Of a stretch of 64,000 bases of DNA, positions 25,125-36,575 are shown one piece after another. The DNA is taken from positions 62,001 through 126,000 of the forward strand of contig JAVLUZ010000722.1 in the NCBI GenBank assembly GCA_036768485.1, written 5' to 3'. A program made the position numbers and the translations under genes. This DNA comes from Mermis nigrescens (taxonomy: Eukaryota > Nematoda > Enoplea > Mermithida > Mermithidae). The notes under the pieces are model-generated. The model was given only the letters and a program-made list of their open reading frames with translations, was not told the origin of the DNA and did not search any database. Positions within the stretch are counted from its first letter, which is position 1; each line of letters opens with the position of its first letter.

Positions 25125-25525
25125 GCACGGGAATTCTGAGAGGAGGGGGATGAAATTATAAAGTGCCTTTTTGAGTCCAAAAATGGTAGGTTACGCGTCA
25201 AAAGCATCGTTTTTCAGCGTTTCTGACGATGCTCCATCTTTCTAGAGCATAAAAACATAAAAAATTCGGAAAAATCAAAAAATCGGAACAAATTGAACAA
25301 AATATAGTCAAACCGTGAATATAATAGCGCGAAGCGCCGAACATTAGACACTTTTGAGCAAATAGATAGCTAAAAACGCTTAAAAGCATCTTTTCTACAA
25401 ATTTTTAGAAAATTTTCGGGAACTTTCAAAAAATCGCCAATTCAGGGGAGGGGGTGGAAAAAATTGTTGCGGGCAGTGAAAATTTTTCGGTGGGGGGGGG
25501 TGAAACCCCTCATGATCATGTATGG
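25125..25525 (+). mobile_element. Family B element
   Basis: From CACAGCACGGGAATTCTG to ATGATCATGTATG with the family core (TAGCGCGAAGCGCCGA). No duplication found. Confidence 0.65.
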
Positions 25526-25699
25526 TCCTTAAACAATCTGTGTTTTTTTCTGCAAAAGAAAGTCCTCATGCATATCTTTCCATCATCTTTGCAAAACAAA
25601 AATACCTTTTTCTTCCTCTTCAGTCTGCAGGGTGGGATTCTTCTACCTTAAACTTTATATATTTCGCCGCTTGTTTAGTTTCGCAGATGCTTCCTTATG

Positions 25700-25938
25700 C
25701 ACCGAAATTCTGGGGGGGGTGAAAAATTTTCAAAGGTAAAAATGGTCTTAAAAGTGGTCGTATGGCTAAAAAACACCATTTTTCGACGTTTCTCATCGAG
25801 CACTATCCAATGGCATCAAAAAATCGCTACAAAAGCAAAAAAATTCAAAATTTGAATTCTGGGGAGGGGGGGTATTTTGATTTCTGGGGGTATTTCAACT
25901 TTCTGGGGGTGCAAACCCCCCCACGCCTATGTGTGGTA
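25700..25938 (+). mobile_element. Family A MITE, left end eroded
   Basis: The core CGAGCACTATCCAATGGCAT and the CCACGCCTATGTGTG end are clear. Confidence 0.65.
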
Positions 25939-26495
25939 TGTCCCAAGGTTTTCAGAAAGCTTCAGTGCACAAAGATTACATTACGATTTAGTTTTGTTAT
26001 CAGTTAGGGTAAAATGATTCCAGTAAAATTTTGAGCTGCTGCGTGTCTCATATCATCCTAAGCCAACATACTTCCAAGCACCATTTGTATACTCAAATCC
26101 AAACTCTTTCACCTAATTTTATATTCGAGCTAACTGTCTTTCTAATAATGACAACCAGAGAGTATGTAGTCGGTCAAGAAATAAACAATCTCGAGAAAGT
26201 ATAAAATATAAGATTAAAAAATATCAAAAACAAAAATAAAATATTCCAAAAAATCATAACACTGAAAATTTCGGGTTTCGCTCCTTCCTTGCCAAAAATT
26301 CTGGGTGCGACTATGAGACGATTATAGCACAAACAAACATACAGATAAAGGCCTCATTAATTGAGAAACCAATTAAACGTAGGTACATTACTGAGATTAT
26401 GCAAATGCAACAGCTGGTTTTTAAGGGAAACGTATGTTTTTTTAAAATTAAATAAATATTCATTATTTTTTAATAAAAAACAGTTTAAAAAATAC

Positions 26496-26657
26496 CTTCA
26501 TTGTGACACCTACGGCGAACGCTTTCTTTTGGAGCGCAGTCGAATGTATCTACACTTGTGTGACGCGAAGGCTGGCTAACAAATGGCGCAGGGCTATAAG
26601 GCAATTGATTGGCAATCGAGGAAGCATTGGATGGCAATAAAATGAGATATTGCTGCC
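26496..26657 (-). CDS. USF: USF-like transcription factor, exon with USF-specific region and start of basic region
   Basis: The exon is 162 nt (2 nt + 53 codons + 1 nt) from a gttatatag acceptor to a G/gtattt donor. It encodes QQYLILLPSNASS..., corresponding to the USF-specific region just before the DNA-binding domain. It ends in VRRRCHNE, the first half of the basic region. Here the base-contacting His of the H-E-R triad of class B bHLH proteins can be seen. The split Val codon (G + TC) joins exactly to EKRRRDKIN in the next exon. Read as one module this gives H, E and R at i, i+4 and i+8, the pattern that recognises CACGTG E-boxes. Confidence 0.88.
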
Positions 26658-26964
26658 CTATATAACAAATAAAAATAAGAGTCATACAGGTAGGTATGGG
26701 CGCGGTGGGTGGTCTGAACCAGACATGTAACAGCGCGGATGGGGGTCTTCAAGCCAAGTTGGTCGTCCCTCCATTCACTCCCAAAGCCAGAAAAATTTTT
26801 ACCCACTCCCCCGATTTTTGGAAAAACTTACGAATTCAGGCTGTTTTTAGGTGTTTTTCGGCCATTTTCGGTCAAAAATAGGAGGTCATTTACCCCCCTC
26901 CCCCACCCATCCTGACGATGGCCGGAACCCCCACCCGAAATTTCGAGCCGCTATATGTACATAT

Positions 26965-27374
26965 AGCCTGAACCATACATGATCTTGTGGGTCTGAGATT
27001 TCATCCCCCCAGAAAATTTTTAATCCCGTCCCCAAGAAATTTTTTCACCCCCCCACACATTCGTGATTTTCCGGAAAATTCCACAGAGTTCTTTGAGAAG
27101 GTGCTGCTCTAAGCGTTTTTTGCTCAAAAACGTCAAATTTTCGGTGCTTCGCGCAATATAATTATGTACTCATTTATTCACTATATCTCCTCTAATTTTA
27201 TCAAATTTATTTGATTTTTTAGATTTTTCAAGTTTTTATGCTCTAGAAAGATAGAGCATCGTCAGAAAACGCCGAAAAACGATGTGTTAACGCGTGTGCG
27301 CCGTTTTCGAGCCCAAAAAAGACACATTTTAAAGTTTCATCCCTCCTCCAGAATTCCTATGCTGTGCATGTCTG
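26965..27374 (-). mobile_element. Family B element
   Basis: From CATACATGATCTTG to GCTGTGCATGTCTG. It abuts the next TIR element. Confidence 0.65.
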
Positions 27375-27711
27375 GGGCCAATTCGTACGCTGTTGGAATT
27401 ACAAGCTCCAAGTCTTGGGAAACCGAGTTTTTCCAAGAACTTCACTTCGTCTGCCAAGTTTTGTTTCCAAGTTCCGGAGACTTGGAAATCCCAGAGCTTT
27501 CTCCCAGTGAAATCTATTATTTCCAAGTGTCTGTCCGTCTGTTTGCAGGACTTGGAAACCAAGTCTTGGAAAATGGACCTGCAAAGGTCACACTTTTTTC
27601 CAAGTCATTCACTGGGTCGGAAATTGTTTCCAAGGTCGCGTGTAGTGTGCATTAACGAGGATGAAGCGATTCTGCAAGTTCGGAAGATGAATAAATAGCG
27701 AAAAACATTTG

Positions 27712-27781
27712 GCTAGCCAGGACTCGAACCTGAGCCTACTGCTTACCGGCCAAACGTGCTTCCAACTACACTATCTAGCCG
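27712..27781 (-). tRNA. tRNA-like sequence (pseudogene or tRNA-derived)
   Basis: On the minus strand GGCTAG...CTAGCC closes an acceptor-like stem and CAGG-TTCGAGT-CCTG forms a T arm with a B box. An A-box-like TAGTGTAGTTGGAAGC is also present. The anticodon arm does not fold convincingly, so I read it as a pseudo-tRNA inside the transposon. Confidence 0.4.
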
Positions 27782-28130
27782 TAATTCGAGAAACAAACTG
27801 TACGCCTGTGATACTTGTGCATAGTTTTTCTTATTTACACCTAAATTCTTATTTGCACGGGAATTAATTTTTATTTGGCTCCAATTCCGTTTAAAGAACG
27901 ATATCGTTTTACACCTCAACAAGTTCGGCTTCTTGCTGAAAAATCGGGCCTCTTTCCTCACGGTATTCTTTCGTAAATCCTGCCAGCATTCGTCGTGAAT
28001 TTTTGTCCAATGTTTTTCCGAATATGTGAAAATTCCTTGCGACGTTTCGTCTTGCACAGCTTTCCAAGCTGCTTCCTTGTGCTTATTTGTTAGCTCGGGA
28101 CTAAATGCTCCAAAAAGCACATCTTTGCAC

Positions 28131-28462
28131 CACGGCTTTTTTTGTATTCGGCAAAGATTTCTCGCGATGTACAGAGACTTTCGGGGACCGTCTTTTGTAC
28201 ATGTACAAAGATTTTTTGGAAGACAAAACTGCAAAAAAAGGACGCTTCGCGCCGTTTTGAGACGATTATTACTGATTTTTACCCTCAGAAACCTAGAAAT
28301 TGCTAAAATACGTAACCAAAAGTCGAACAACTCTGTTTTTGCCACACTAAAATCGCTACTGTACCATATTATAGTACCCAAACATTTGTGTGTACGAAAT
28401 GTACAAAGACTTTAGGACCATCTTTGTACATGTACAAACGGACCTTGTACAAAAAAACACTG
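28131..28462. mobile_element. 332-bp hAT MITE ('GTACAAAG' family)
   Basis: CACGGCTTTTTTTGTA to TACAAAAAAACACTG with a perfect ctttgcac duplication (28123-28130 and 28463-28470). It contains repeated CTTTGTACATGTACAAA palindromes. It is nested in 27375-28886. Confidence 0.9.
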
Positions 28463-28899
28463 CTTTGCACTCTTCAATCGCTTTTAGAAAAATCGCACGT
28501 TCTCGAATCCGTTCATTATTTTTAGCGGTACGCTTTGAGCTCATTTTTCACGAGTGAGGAAAGCAACAGAATTATGTGCCTGTGCATACCGCATATATAC
28601 ATAATGTGCACGCGCTCGTTTATTTCATTGCCTGTTATTTACGTCTACGACCTTGTTTTCGTTTTTCCAAGTACCTTTTCCAAGGACTTGGAATTTCAAA
28701 AATACTTGGAAAAAGCAAACGAATGGGGATTTGGAGAATTGGAAAAAGTGCTGGGAAAAATTCGGACTTGGAAAGATTTTTCCAAGTCGATTTGTTTTTG
28801 TGAAAACGAATCGGAACTTGGAAACTTGGGATTCCAAGTCCTTGGAAAAATAGACTTGGAAGTTGGAAAAGCATACGAATTGGCCCACGGTCTGTACCC

Positions 28900-29200
28900 G
28901 ACAGGCAAGTGGGGAGAGGGTTTGGGGGTCCTGGCTGACCCCCAGAATGGAAAAATAGAAAATTTTGTGGGGAAAATGAGGCGAAATGAAGGCCAAAAAC
29001 GGATGAAAAATGAATATTTTCTTCAAAAGTGCTTCAAATTGACAGAAAACTGTGTAATAACGTAATTTTAACGCTATTTTCGCGCTTATACGAGTACCAG
29101 TTGAGGTCATGTTAGCCCAAAAAGCTCAATTTTCGACTAACCCCGAATCGGCTGACCTCTCCTCAGATTGGCGATGCTATGCACCTAGGTCCGGACTGAA
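28900..29200. mobile_element. Non-coding repeat family (GAGGCGAAATGAAGGCC core)
   Basis: Related copies occur at about 20590-20735 plus 21503-21600, 34870-35150 and 63235-63545. Ends are poorly defined. Confidence 0.5.
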
Positions 29201-30150
29201 AGGTTTGAACCCCGGATTTGAATTTTAGGCGATTTTTTCGCGATTTCGACCGACCAATCAGACCCCAATATTTGATTGCTGGCTGCACATTTATGTGATA
29301 ATACATCCGACTTATTTTATAATTTTAATAAGTGCCTAATACAGAAAAAAAGCAAAAAAAACTTCCTGAAAGCCTTTCGCTTGTGCATACTTTTTTATTT
29401 ACACCTAAATTCTTATTTTCACGGGCAAAAATCCTGTTTTTTCACAAAAGGCTAAAAAATTACACTGTACAAGAATCATGGATCACAACATATATTTCAT
29501 TGCGTCTTATAATGCAAAAGAGCTGTTTTAAATCAAACGTTTGTTAAATTACGGTTGATGTTGTACGAAAATAATCAGCCTCGTTTAAACCCTGAAAACA
29601 AGAGATGGTGCATACGTATGAGTAAATAAAGAGAATATCCCCTGAAATTTTATCGATCCGTTTATGAGTTTTCCTGTCTTTAAATCCAATGCCGTATGGT
29701 TGGTAAACCTAAAACTGGGCGACACTATTCAAATCAAAATTTGTCTTTTCCTTCAAAACTTCAAGCCTTTTTTTATTTCAGTTTAAAAAGCCAAAATTTA
29801 GAGCCATTTTTCGGTATTCGTCGAGAGCGCCGAAATTTCGGGGCTTTTTCGAAGTTTATAGGCGACAGCTTGGTTTTTTAGTGACTAATGAAAAATTTTT
29901 TCGAACAAATTTTGATCATACATTAAGAAATCAGAATCAAAATTAGTTTTTAAATATTTTTAAATTTTTATTATTAAATCAATTTTGTTTTACAATTTTT
30001 AAACTCGATAATCACCTGTGCACATAAAATTAAGCGTCTGGCTAAATTTTGTGGCATAAATGTAAAAAAGCATACATGTAACGAAGGGTTATTCATAAAG
30101 AAACTCATTTTTTTTAAATACAAAAACAATTGAAATAAGCGAAAAGTTAC
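29200..30150. other. USF intron, no gene seen
   Basis: AT-rich; no convincing ORF, exon or repeat boundary on either strand. Confidence 0.5.
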
Positions 30151-30287
30151 CAGTTTCGCTATCAACAGCTTGCAAGTGATATTGTTGACCAGCTTGAGTA
30201 TCACAGACTGGCGAAAGCGTGTTTTCCATACCGTTGAATGAATCAAAACTTGTATCAGTAGCAGGCTGAGAGCTGGAATGCTGATTT
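30151..30287 (-). CDS. USF-like transcription factor, internal exon
   Basis: The open exon follows a cattgcag(ag) acceptor and encodes NQHSSSQPATDTSFDSFNGM...AGQQYHLQAVDSET, then the first base of a Gly codon before a gtaact donor (phase 1). Joining it to 26657 gives DSETGQQYLILLP, parallel to the TGQFFVMMSP block of the USF-specific region. The acceptor is ambiguous by two bases (30289 or 30287). The 30287 choice keeps phase with the upstream candidate exon. A family A element with a perfect TSD (gtcaaaca) lies in the intron before the preceding exon. Confidence 0.7.
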
Positions 30288-30323
30288 CTCTGCAATGTTA
30301 TTCTGTAATCTTTTTATATTTAC

Positions 30324-30432
30324 TTTTTAATCAGCATTATTTTCACTTTCCTATATAAAGTTTCAGAAAACTTATTGTAAAAATAATAGTGCCCTCTTTT
30401 CAAAACATCCTTAATACAGAAGACAATCAGGC
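30324..30432 (-). CDS. USF-like transcription factor, candidate exon with USF N-terminal-like YxF...YR motif
   Basis: The 109-nt exon (2 nt + 35 codons + 2 nt) runs from a gatgcag acceptor to an AAAAA/gtaaat donor. It encodes LIVFCIKDVLKRGHYYFYNK, then FSETLYRKVKIML. The spacing resembles the YVFRT...YRVIQV block near the N-terminus of vertebrate USF1/2, but identity is weak. Phases match both neighbouring exons (incoming 1, outgoing 2). If it is not real, the flanking exons do not join in phase. Confidence 0.45.
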
Positions 30433-30483
30433 CTGCATCCGTGCTTTTAATCTGTATGAAGCGAAAATTTTTGAAGTCAAACA

Positions 30484-30699
30484 CATACCTAGGGGTATTC
30501 ACCCCCAGAAATCAAACTACCCCCCCCCCAAATTTTTTGAAATTTTTTTTCGCAATTTTTTGATGCTAATGGATAGTGCTCGATGAGAAACGTTGAAAAA
30601 TTGTGTTTTTTCGCCATACCACCACTTTTAAGGCCATTTTTTGACCTTTGAAAAAATCTTGCACACTCCCCTCCAGAGCTTGGGTGCCGCCCACCTATG
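30484..30699 (-). mobile_element. Family A hAT MITE in USF intron
   Basis: CATACCTAGGG to GCCCACCTATG with a perfect gtcaaaca duplication (30476-30483 and 30700-30707). Confidence 0.88.
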
Positions 30700-30830
30700 G
30701 TCAAACATCTGGAGAACATTAGAGGGCATGTAATTAAAATTAGTGGCAAAATAGTCATCAGCTTTATAATATTTGTTAATATTAGCAAGTTTGATAAAAC
30801 AACGTACACAGTAAATCCTTACATGGTATA

Positions 30831-31246
30831 CATACATGCGCATAGGGGGTGAGGGGATGTTACCCCTGAAGAGTCAGCCGGACAGGTAGTGTCCGACGAT
30901 TTTGAGCAGATGTGAACGTTTTTTTGCATCATTTTTGACGTCAAAAGCAGTAAAAACGTCAAAATTTTTCCAGCGCTTCGCGCCAGAATAGTACTTTGAA
31001 GTACTTTTTACTCAAAAAGCGTTAAAAATTTATAAATGTTGGAATTTTTTAGTGTTTAAAGTGATATAATGCAGTAAAAATTGACTAAAACTGTTTTTAA
31101 AATACGATATTACCACGAAAAAAGCTTTATAGGCCATTTTGACCATTTGTTAAAACAACAAAAAAATCGTCAACGTCAAATTTACTGTTTTGGATTTTTG
31201 GGATTTCACCCCTCCCACCTGCCGACTCCGACCTTGTGCACCTATG
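30831..31246. mobile_element. 416-bp hAT-like element in USF intron
   Basis: CATACATGCGCATAG to GTGCACCTATG; atggtata and atggtatg flanks (7 of 8). A second copy lies at about 32397-32795 and a fragment at 22290-22560. Confidence 0.75.
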
Positions 31247-31391
31247 ATGGTATGAACATATCTGCTTACATACGTGATTGTGCGAAATGTTGGGCGAAAT
31301 CTGAACAATGCGATACGTAGAACCTGATTCTGTAAAATTAATCATTCGTCAATGACTTCAAGTGTTACATAGTAGCATAAATGAATTTTAC

Positions 31392-31525
31392 CATTCTCGA
31401 TAATTAAATTGTCAGGCGGGCTGAAATCAGCCAGAGACGCCAAACCAATATCATTAGATTCATTGTTTTCTAATTTACAATCACTAAGACTCTCTGTATT
31501 GATGGGCCTTTTTCGAGTCGCTCTT
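31392..31525 (-). CDS. USF-like transcription factor, candidate N-terminal region exon
   Basis: Read on the minus strand, a gtgtttttcag acceptor is followed by a 134-nt open exon (1 nt + 44 codons + 1 nt). It encodes RATRKRPINTESLSD...LADFSPPDNLIIEN and ends at a G/gtaaaa donor in phase 1. The next candidate exon, at 30432, accepts in exactly that phase. The sequence is low-complexity and acidic, like the poorly conserved N-terminal half of USF proteins. Assignment therefore rests on splice phase and position rather than homology. An earlier exon ending in phase 2 is required and was not found. Confidence 0.55.
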
Positions 31526-31743
31526 CTGAAAAACACAAGCAGTCAGAACATCAGAGCCAACACATTCAATGCAACACTGGTCTATCAGAATTCAAGACAT
31601 GTACATCCTTCCGTAGACAACTAAAACTAAATTTTTGAAGCTTTTCGTGATTTCGACCCTCTAGCCTCCCACACATGCACACAAAGTGGGGGAAGGGGGT
31701 GAGGAGCATACATGATCGTGAGTGGGAAGTTGGGGGTGAGGAG

Positions 31744-32396
31744 CATACATGATCTTGGGGTATCAGCCACACCTGGGCTTGGGGGTATGTACCCCCAGAA
31801 ACCAAAATATCCTCAAGGTTTCAATTATTTAAATTATCATTTTTGTTTTTCCGCAATTTTTTAATGCCAATGGATAGTGCTCGATTAGAAACGTTGAGAA
31901 ATGATGTTTTTTTCGCCATACCACCATTTTTGAGGCAATTTTTTAGGCTTCGAAGAATCTTGCACTCACCCCAGAATTTTAGTGCTGCTCACCTATGGTT
32001 TTAGCCCCCTCCCTACCCAGAAAAAATTTTCACACCCACCCCACAAAAAGTTCTTCACATACTCCCCTATCAAATTAGCGATTTTTTTGAAGTTGCCAAA
32101 AATTTTCTGAAAATTTGTAGAAGAGGTGCTTTTTAAGCGTTTTTGGCTAGGTATCTATTTGTTCAACAAAGTCAAACTTTCGGCGCTTCGCGCGTTATAG
32201 TCATGTTTTGATTAAATTTTGTTCAACTTAATCCTACTTTTTTGATTTTTTCAATTTTTTTCTGTTTTTATGCTCTAGAAACATAGAGCATCGTCAGAAA
32301 CACTGAAAAACGATGTTTTTGACGCGTACCTACCATTTCTGGACCCGAAAAAAGGCACTTTATTATCCCCCAGAATTCCCATGCTGTGCATTTATG
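31744..32396 (-). mobile_element. Family B element interrupted by family A
   Basis: CATACATGATCTTG to GCTGTGCATTTATG; gtgaggag and gtgaagat flanks (6 of 8). Family A sits at 31768-31997 (gtatcagc and gttttagc, 6 of 8). Confidence 0.72.
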
Positions 32397-32812
32397 GTGA
32401 AGATATTACACCCCGCTGAAGGGTCCGCCAGACGGGTACTATCCGGCGATATTGAGCTGACGGAACGTTTTCGCGTCATTTTTGAGGTCAAAAGCAGTAA
32501 AAATGTCAAAATTTTTCGGCGCGGCGACGGATTCGAACTTTCACATATTTTTTTACTGAAAAAGCTTTAAAAATTGATCAATTCATACATTTTTTAGTGT
32601 TAAAAGTAATATCACGCGGTCAAAATGGACTAAAAATGCTTTTAAAATGCGAAATTACCACGGAGAGACGTTTGATATGTTATTTTGACAATTTTGGTCG
32701 TTTTAACAGCAAAAACATTCGTGAATGTTAAATTTACTGTTTTGGTTTCTGAGATTTTACCCCCCCCCTGCTGACCCTGACCTTGTGATACCTATGCCCA
32801 CCCTCTCCTACT

Positions 32813-33780
32813 TAATCCGGGTGTTGCCTTTGCAGCTCTGGGTGGCATTTTGCTCCCCTATACCAATCTTGCCGAGAGCTGTTTTGCTGAAACTAGCATT
32901 GGTACACAACAACAGATACAATTCAGTCTTGATGGCTGATTTTTGGCCGGCTAACAATCTCAAACAAGGTGCTGTTTCATGTACCTTTGCACACCATTTT
33001 TGCGTTGATAATGTCTATGCTATATACTCCCTCCTTCCCAATAGCTACATTCAATTTAATCATCAAAACCACTTTTATAGCAAATCTTGAACCGCTTATT
33101 AATTTTTTCTAAACGCGCATTGATTTCGGAAGCAATCAGGCCCTATCCAGGACTTTGTTTCAAGGGGGCACCAAACAAAGGATGAATTTTATTTTGCAAA
33201 TTTTGCTACCCGATATGGTGAGAATCCAACGGAAAAAATCTCTTGTAGAGCTGGGGGTTCTGAAATAACGCGCTCAAGCGCCCCCAGCGCGGTTCAGGGC
33301 AGAGCCTCGGAAAACTTTGTAAAAAACACTTTAATTTTGAGTCGTAACGTTGAAATTGTCACAAAATCAGCCGAACCACGGTTCTGAATTTATCCTAAAA
33401 ATGGTCAAAGTTCATCAGCTAATTCATAATCATCGCCTACAAATTGCTATCATTCTTGCTTCTTGAACAAATCTCATTTTCTTCATAAAACCTGTGAAAA
33501 ACACAAGATAAAAGTATTGAGGCAAAATACGCTCTGGGTTATAAAGAGTAGGAGTGTTTAAACCGCGGGCTAGACTCTAATTATAATTGGAAAATTCGGA
33601 GCGACGCGCCAAAATTTTTTTGCGATTTTTTGGATAAGAAAAGCAAAGGTGGCGTAGAGGAAAAAAATCATTCTCACATTTCATGTAGGGGGGGCCTTGT
33701 GCTCCCCTATCCCCCTATATACGAGCCATAGATGCGCAAGATCAAACTTTCGGAGGGGTGAAAACCAAAAATTTGTAGAT
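32813..33780. other. Unassigned stretch, no confirmed gene
   Basis: A short open frame (about 32803-32935, containing ALGGILLPYTNLAESC) follows a tttgcag acceptor-like site but stops within about 40 codons and is not recognised. The rest is AT-rich with a fragment related to the 35285 repeat. Confidence 0.3.
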
Positions 33781-33802
33781 AGCTGAGTGCTCCGTAAAAA
33801 CG

Positions 33803-34320
33803 CTTATATAGCTCTTTATGGGCTCAGAAAATTAGCTATATAGCCTTTTTGGGCTCAGAAAACTAGCTATACAGCCTTTTGGGACTCACAAACATAGCTG
33901 TATAGCCTTTTTGGACTAAAAATAGATCTTTAGTCCTTTTTGGACTTAAGAAAATAGCTATATATCCCTTTGAAACACAGAAAAGGCAACTATATGGCAT
34001 TTCTGAGCCCAAACGGTATTTTTCTGAGTCCAAAAAGCTATATAGCCAGGCACGTATCTCTGGGAGGAATGGGGAGTGAACCCCCAAATTCAGAAAAATC
34101 GGAAAAATAGGATTTTTTAAAACTTATTTTGTGCTATTTATGGCCTTTTTGGGCTTAGTCCCCCAAAAATTGGTGTTGGTCTCACCAAAATAGAACGGCC
34201 AGCAACGTGCCTGTATATAGCTAGTTTTCTGAGCCCAAAAAACTGTATAGCTAATTTTCTGAACCCGAAAAATGATATTAGCTGATTGTTCGGCCAAAAT
34301 GGCTGTATAGCTATATATCA
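33803..34320. repeat. Degenerate tandem repeat, ~35-bp unit, interrupted by a hAT MITE
   Basis: Units of the form AGCTATATAGCCTTTTTGGG + CTCAGAAAA recur about ten times. The element at 34047-34213 splits the array. Confidence 0.75.
34047..34213. mobile_element. 167-bp hAT MITE ('CAGGCACGTAGCT' family)
   Basis: CAGGCACGTATCT to AACGTGCCTG with a perfect tatatagc duplication (34039-34046 and 34214-34221), in a TATATAGC-rich tandem array. Confidence 0.9.
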
Positions 34321-35846
34321 GTTCCCCCATGCTCTTGTGTGATACGGGCCAGCTAATACCTAAGAGTATATGTACAAAATCAATACGGAAAATTTCGCCA
34401 AGGCCTTCTCGCGGCAGACATTTTAATCAGAAAAAAGAACGCATATTAGGCGCCTAGGGTTTTTCAGCTGAAGTAAACAGAAATATATATCATTCTGCTC
34501 AGGCTTAGTAATGTGTATTCATTATTGACGAAAGCTTTAGTGATACCGTTCAAAATAAGCGCGAGTTATTGTATGCGGGCGGCGAGTGGAGCGAGCGATG
34601 CGAATCGCATCTCATCACTTAGGCTTAGGTGACACCATACCATCATTTTTAAGACCATTTTTTGACCTTTGAGAAATCTTGCACCCACCCCAGAATTTTT
34701 GTGCTGCCCACCTATGATGTTTAGTTCCCTGCTGCATTTATATACCATTGCAACAGCAGTCGTTCGAATTCGTGTTTAGTTAAGGTTGGTAAACAAAATG
34801 ATTTATCATAACTTCAATTCAGATCGATCTTGTGCTATTTATTTCTCGAATTGGAGTTGCAATCATACATGTACGTGGGAGTTTGGAGGGGCCTAGAACT
34901 TCCAGAATAGAAAACTGGAGAATTGTGTGGGAAAATGACGCAAAATGAAGGCCGAAAATTAATAAAAATTATAAATTTTTTAAAGAGCTTGAAATTGACC
35001 AAAAACTGTGTAATAACGTTGTTTTAACGCTATTTTACGCTTACACCGCTTTTTGAGGTCTTTTGGCCCAAAATAACTTTTTGACCCCCCGTCCACCAAA
35101 CCGGCTTAACCCCTTCCGTCAGATCGGCCATGCTGTGTATTTTTGGCCACAACTACCTTCTGTAGGCCGCAGAATATACTTAGATTTTTGTGTAATGTAA
35201 TCTGATATCCCAGTATATTTGTCATTTTTGTTACATCGGGGCGTTTTTCATTGCTAGCACATACTTAGTCTGCAGACCAACCAGCACTGACGTAGCCAGT
35301 GGGGGAGATGATTCCCCCAGGTGAAATTTTCAAGTTTTTGAAATAAAGCTGTGCGGGTTGCGTTACGCTGTTCTGCTATGGTTTGTTGAGAATAAACCCA
35401 AGAAAATTAGCGCTTCGCGCGATTTATTCTAGTTTAGTTATTTTAACTTAATGATAACAAAGAGCTACAAAGCCTTTGTCGCAATGAGAAGATTACCTAT
35501 TTACAAACATTTCTAGTCAATAGAAATTCAAAAGTATGCAGAAAATTCGCGCGCTTTGTACAAATTGCGTTTTAAAAAACTGTTTAGCATAGGGAACATG
35601 ACAAGTCTACAAAAGATGAGCATTTCATGATTCTTAAGAATGTTTCAGTCATTCTGGCATGAAAATTTCGAAAAATTTCAGCGCTTCGCGCCAGTCCATT
35701 TATCTATTTATCAGCTGAATTAAGGACCATGATTTGGACGATTTTATAAGAATCTTAACGTAACAATACAATATTACAATGCTTGATTTTGCAAAATTTT
35801 TCGGGGCTCTGCCTTGGACCTCGCTGGGGGCGCTTGAGCGCGCAAC

Positions 35847-36117
35847 CATAGGTGGGCAGCACCGAAATTCTGGGGGGGGGGGGGGTGAAAAATTTTGGGG
35901 GGGGGGGTGAAAAAATTTTTTAAAGGTCAAAAAAATGGTCTTAAAAGTGGTCGTATGGCAAAAAACACCATCTTTCGACGTTTCTCATCAAGCTGCATCC
36001 AATGGCATCAAAAAAATTAAAAAGCAAAAAATTTCTGGGGGGGGGGGGTATTTTGATTTCTGGGGGGTTCCAACTTCTGGGGGTGTATACCCCCAAAACC
36101 CCCCACGCCCATGAGTG
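35847..36117 (+). mobile_element. Family A hAT MITE
   Basis: CATAGGTGGGC to GCCCATGAGTG with a perfect cgcgcaac duplication (35839-35846 and 36118-36125). Confidence 0.89.
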
Positions 36118-36257
36118 CGCGCAACCCCAGACCCCCCAGCCAGGAAAGAATGGTTTTCAGCTGCATTCTCTGTAATCTAAGGTTCTAGCTGAGTATAAAA
36201 CTTGCAAAGTGTGCAGCATTAATTGAGATACATTTTCATAAATTTTTTTACTTCATT

Positions 36258-36575
36258 TCAATTGTTGCAGGACTTTGCAAATCATATCTATCTAGGTAAA
36301 TTTCGAATTGATCGTAAAAAGTATTGTTTTGCTACTATATCAGCTAGAATTCGGAACGACCTTCTACAATATATTCGAAATTCTCCAAATGTTGGGTCAA
36401 TCAAGGGAAATTTGAAAGATTGATTTCAGTAATTTTTTGATGGGGCACACGTGAGCGCAATCAGCTGTTTGCATTTGCCTATGTGTCCAGGGCATTTCGC
36501 GTTTTATATTCTGCTGTCTTTTTCCTTGCGACATTTTACCTTTGCGTTTATTCCGGATAAAGTATTAGTATTATA
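36258..36575 (+). mobile_element. 3' fragment of a CR1/L2-like LINE
   Basis: Encodes FANHIYLGKFRIDRKKYCFA and then SARIRNDL, stopping at 36423. A 3' UTR follows, ending GTATTAGTATT. The same C-terminus is encoded in inverse orientation at 37270-37080, so the pair are two copies of one LINE family. Confidence 0.78.

Larger units (their letters stand above)
27375..28886. mobile_element. 1.5-kb TIR element with dense CTTGGAAA arrays at both ends
   Basis: The ends GGGCCAATTCGTACGCT and AGCATACGAATTGGCCC are near-perfect inverses. The first ~260 bp and last ~230 bp each contain around ten CTTGGAA/TTCCAAG motifs in both orientations. The middle holds a tRNA-like sequence and a nested hAT MITE. Flanks match only 5 of 8, so superfamily is unassigned. 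Confidence 0.65.

Noticed and set aside
27284..27698. ORFs in the CTTGGAAA-rich segment (also 28535-29110)
   Set aside because: Open on both strands because of the motif array; non-coding TIR element ends.
27712..27781. Functional tRNA genes (also 43498-43574 and 57829-57905)
   Set aside because: A/B-box-like sequences exist but the anticodon or acceptor arms do not fold well; kept only as tRNA-like features.
32725..33090. 121-codon ORF with an acceptor-like site at 32835
   Set aside because: No recognisable family, overlapping incompatible frames and an early stop; not enough to call an exon.
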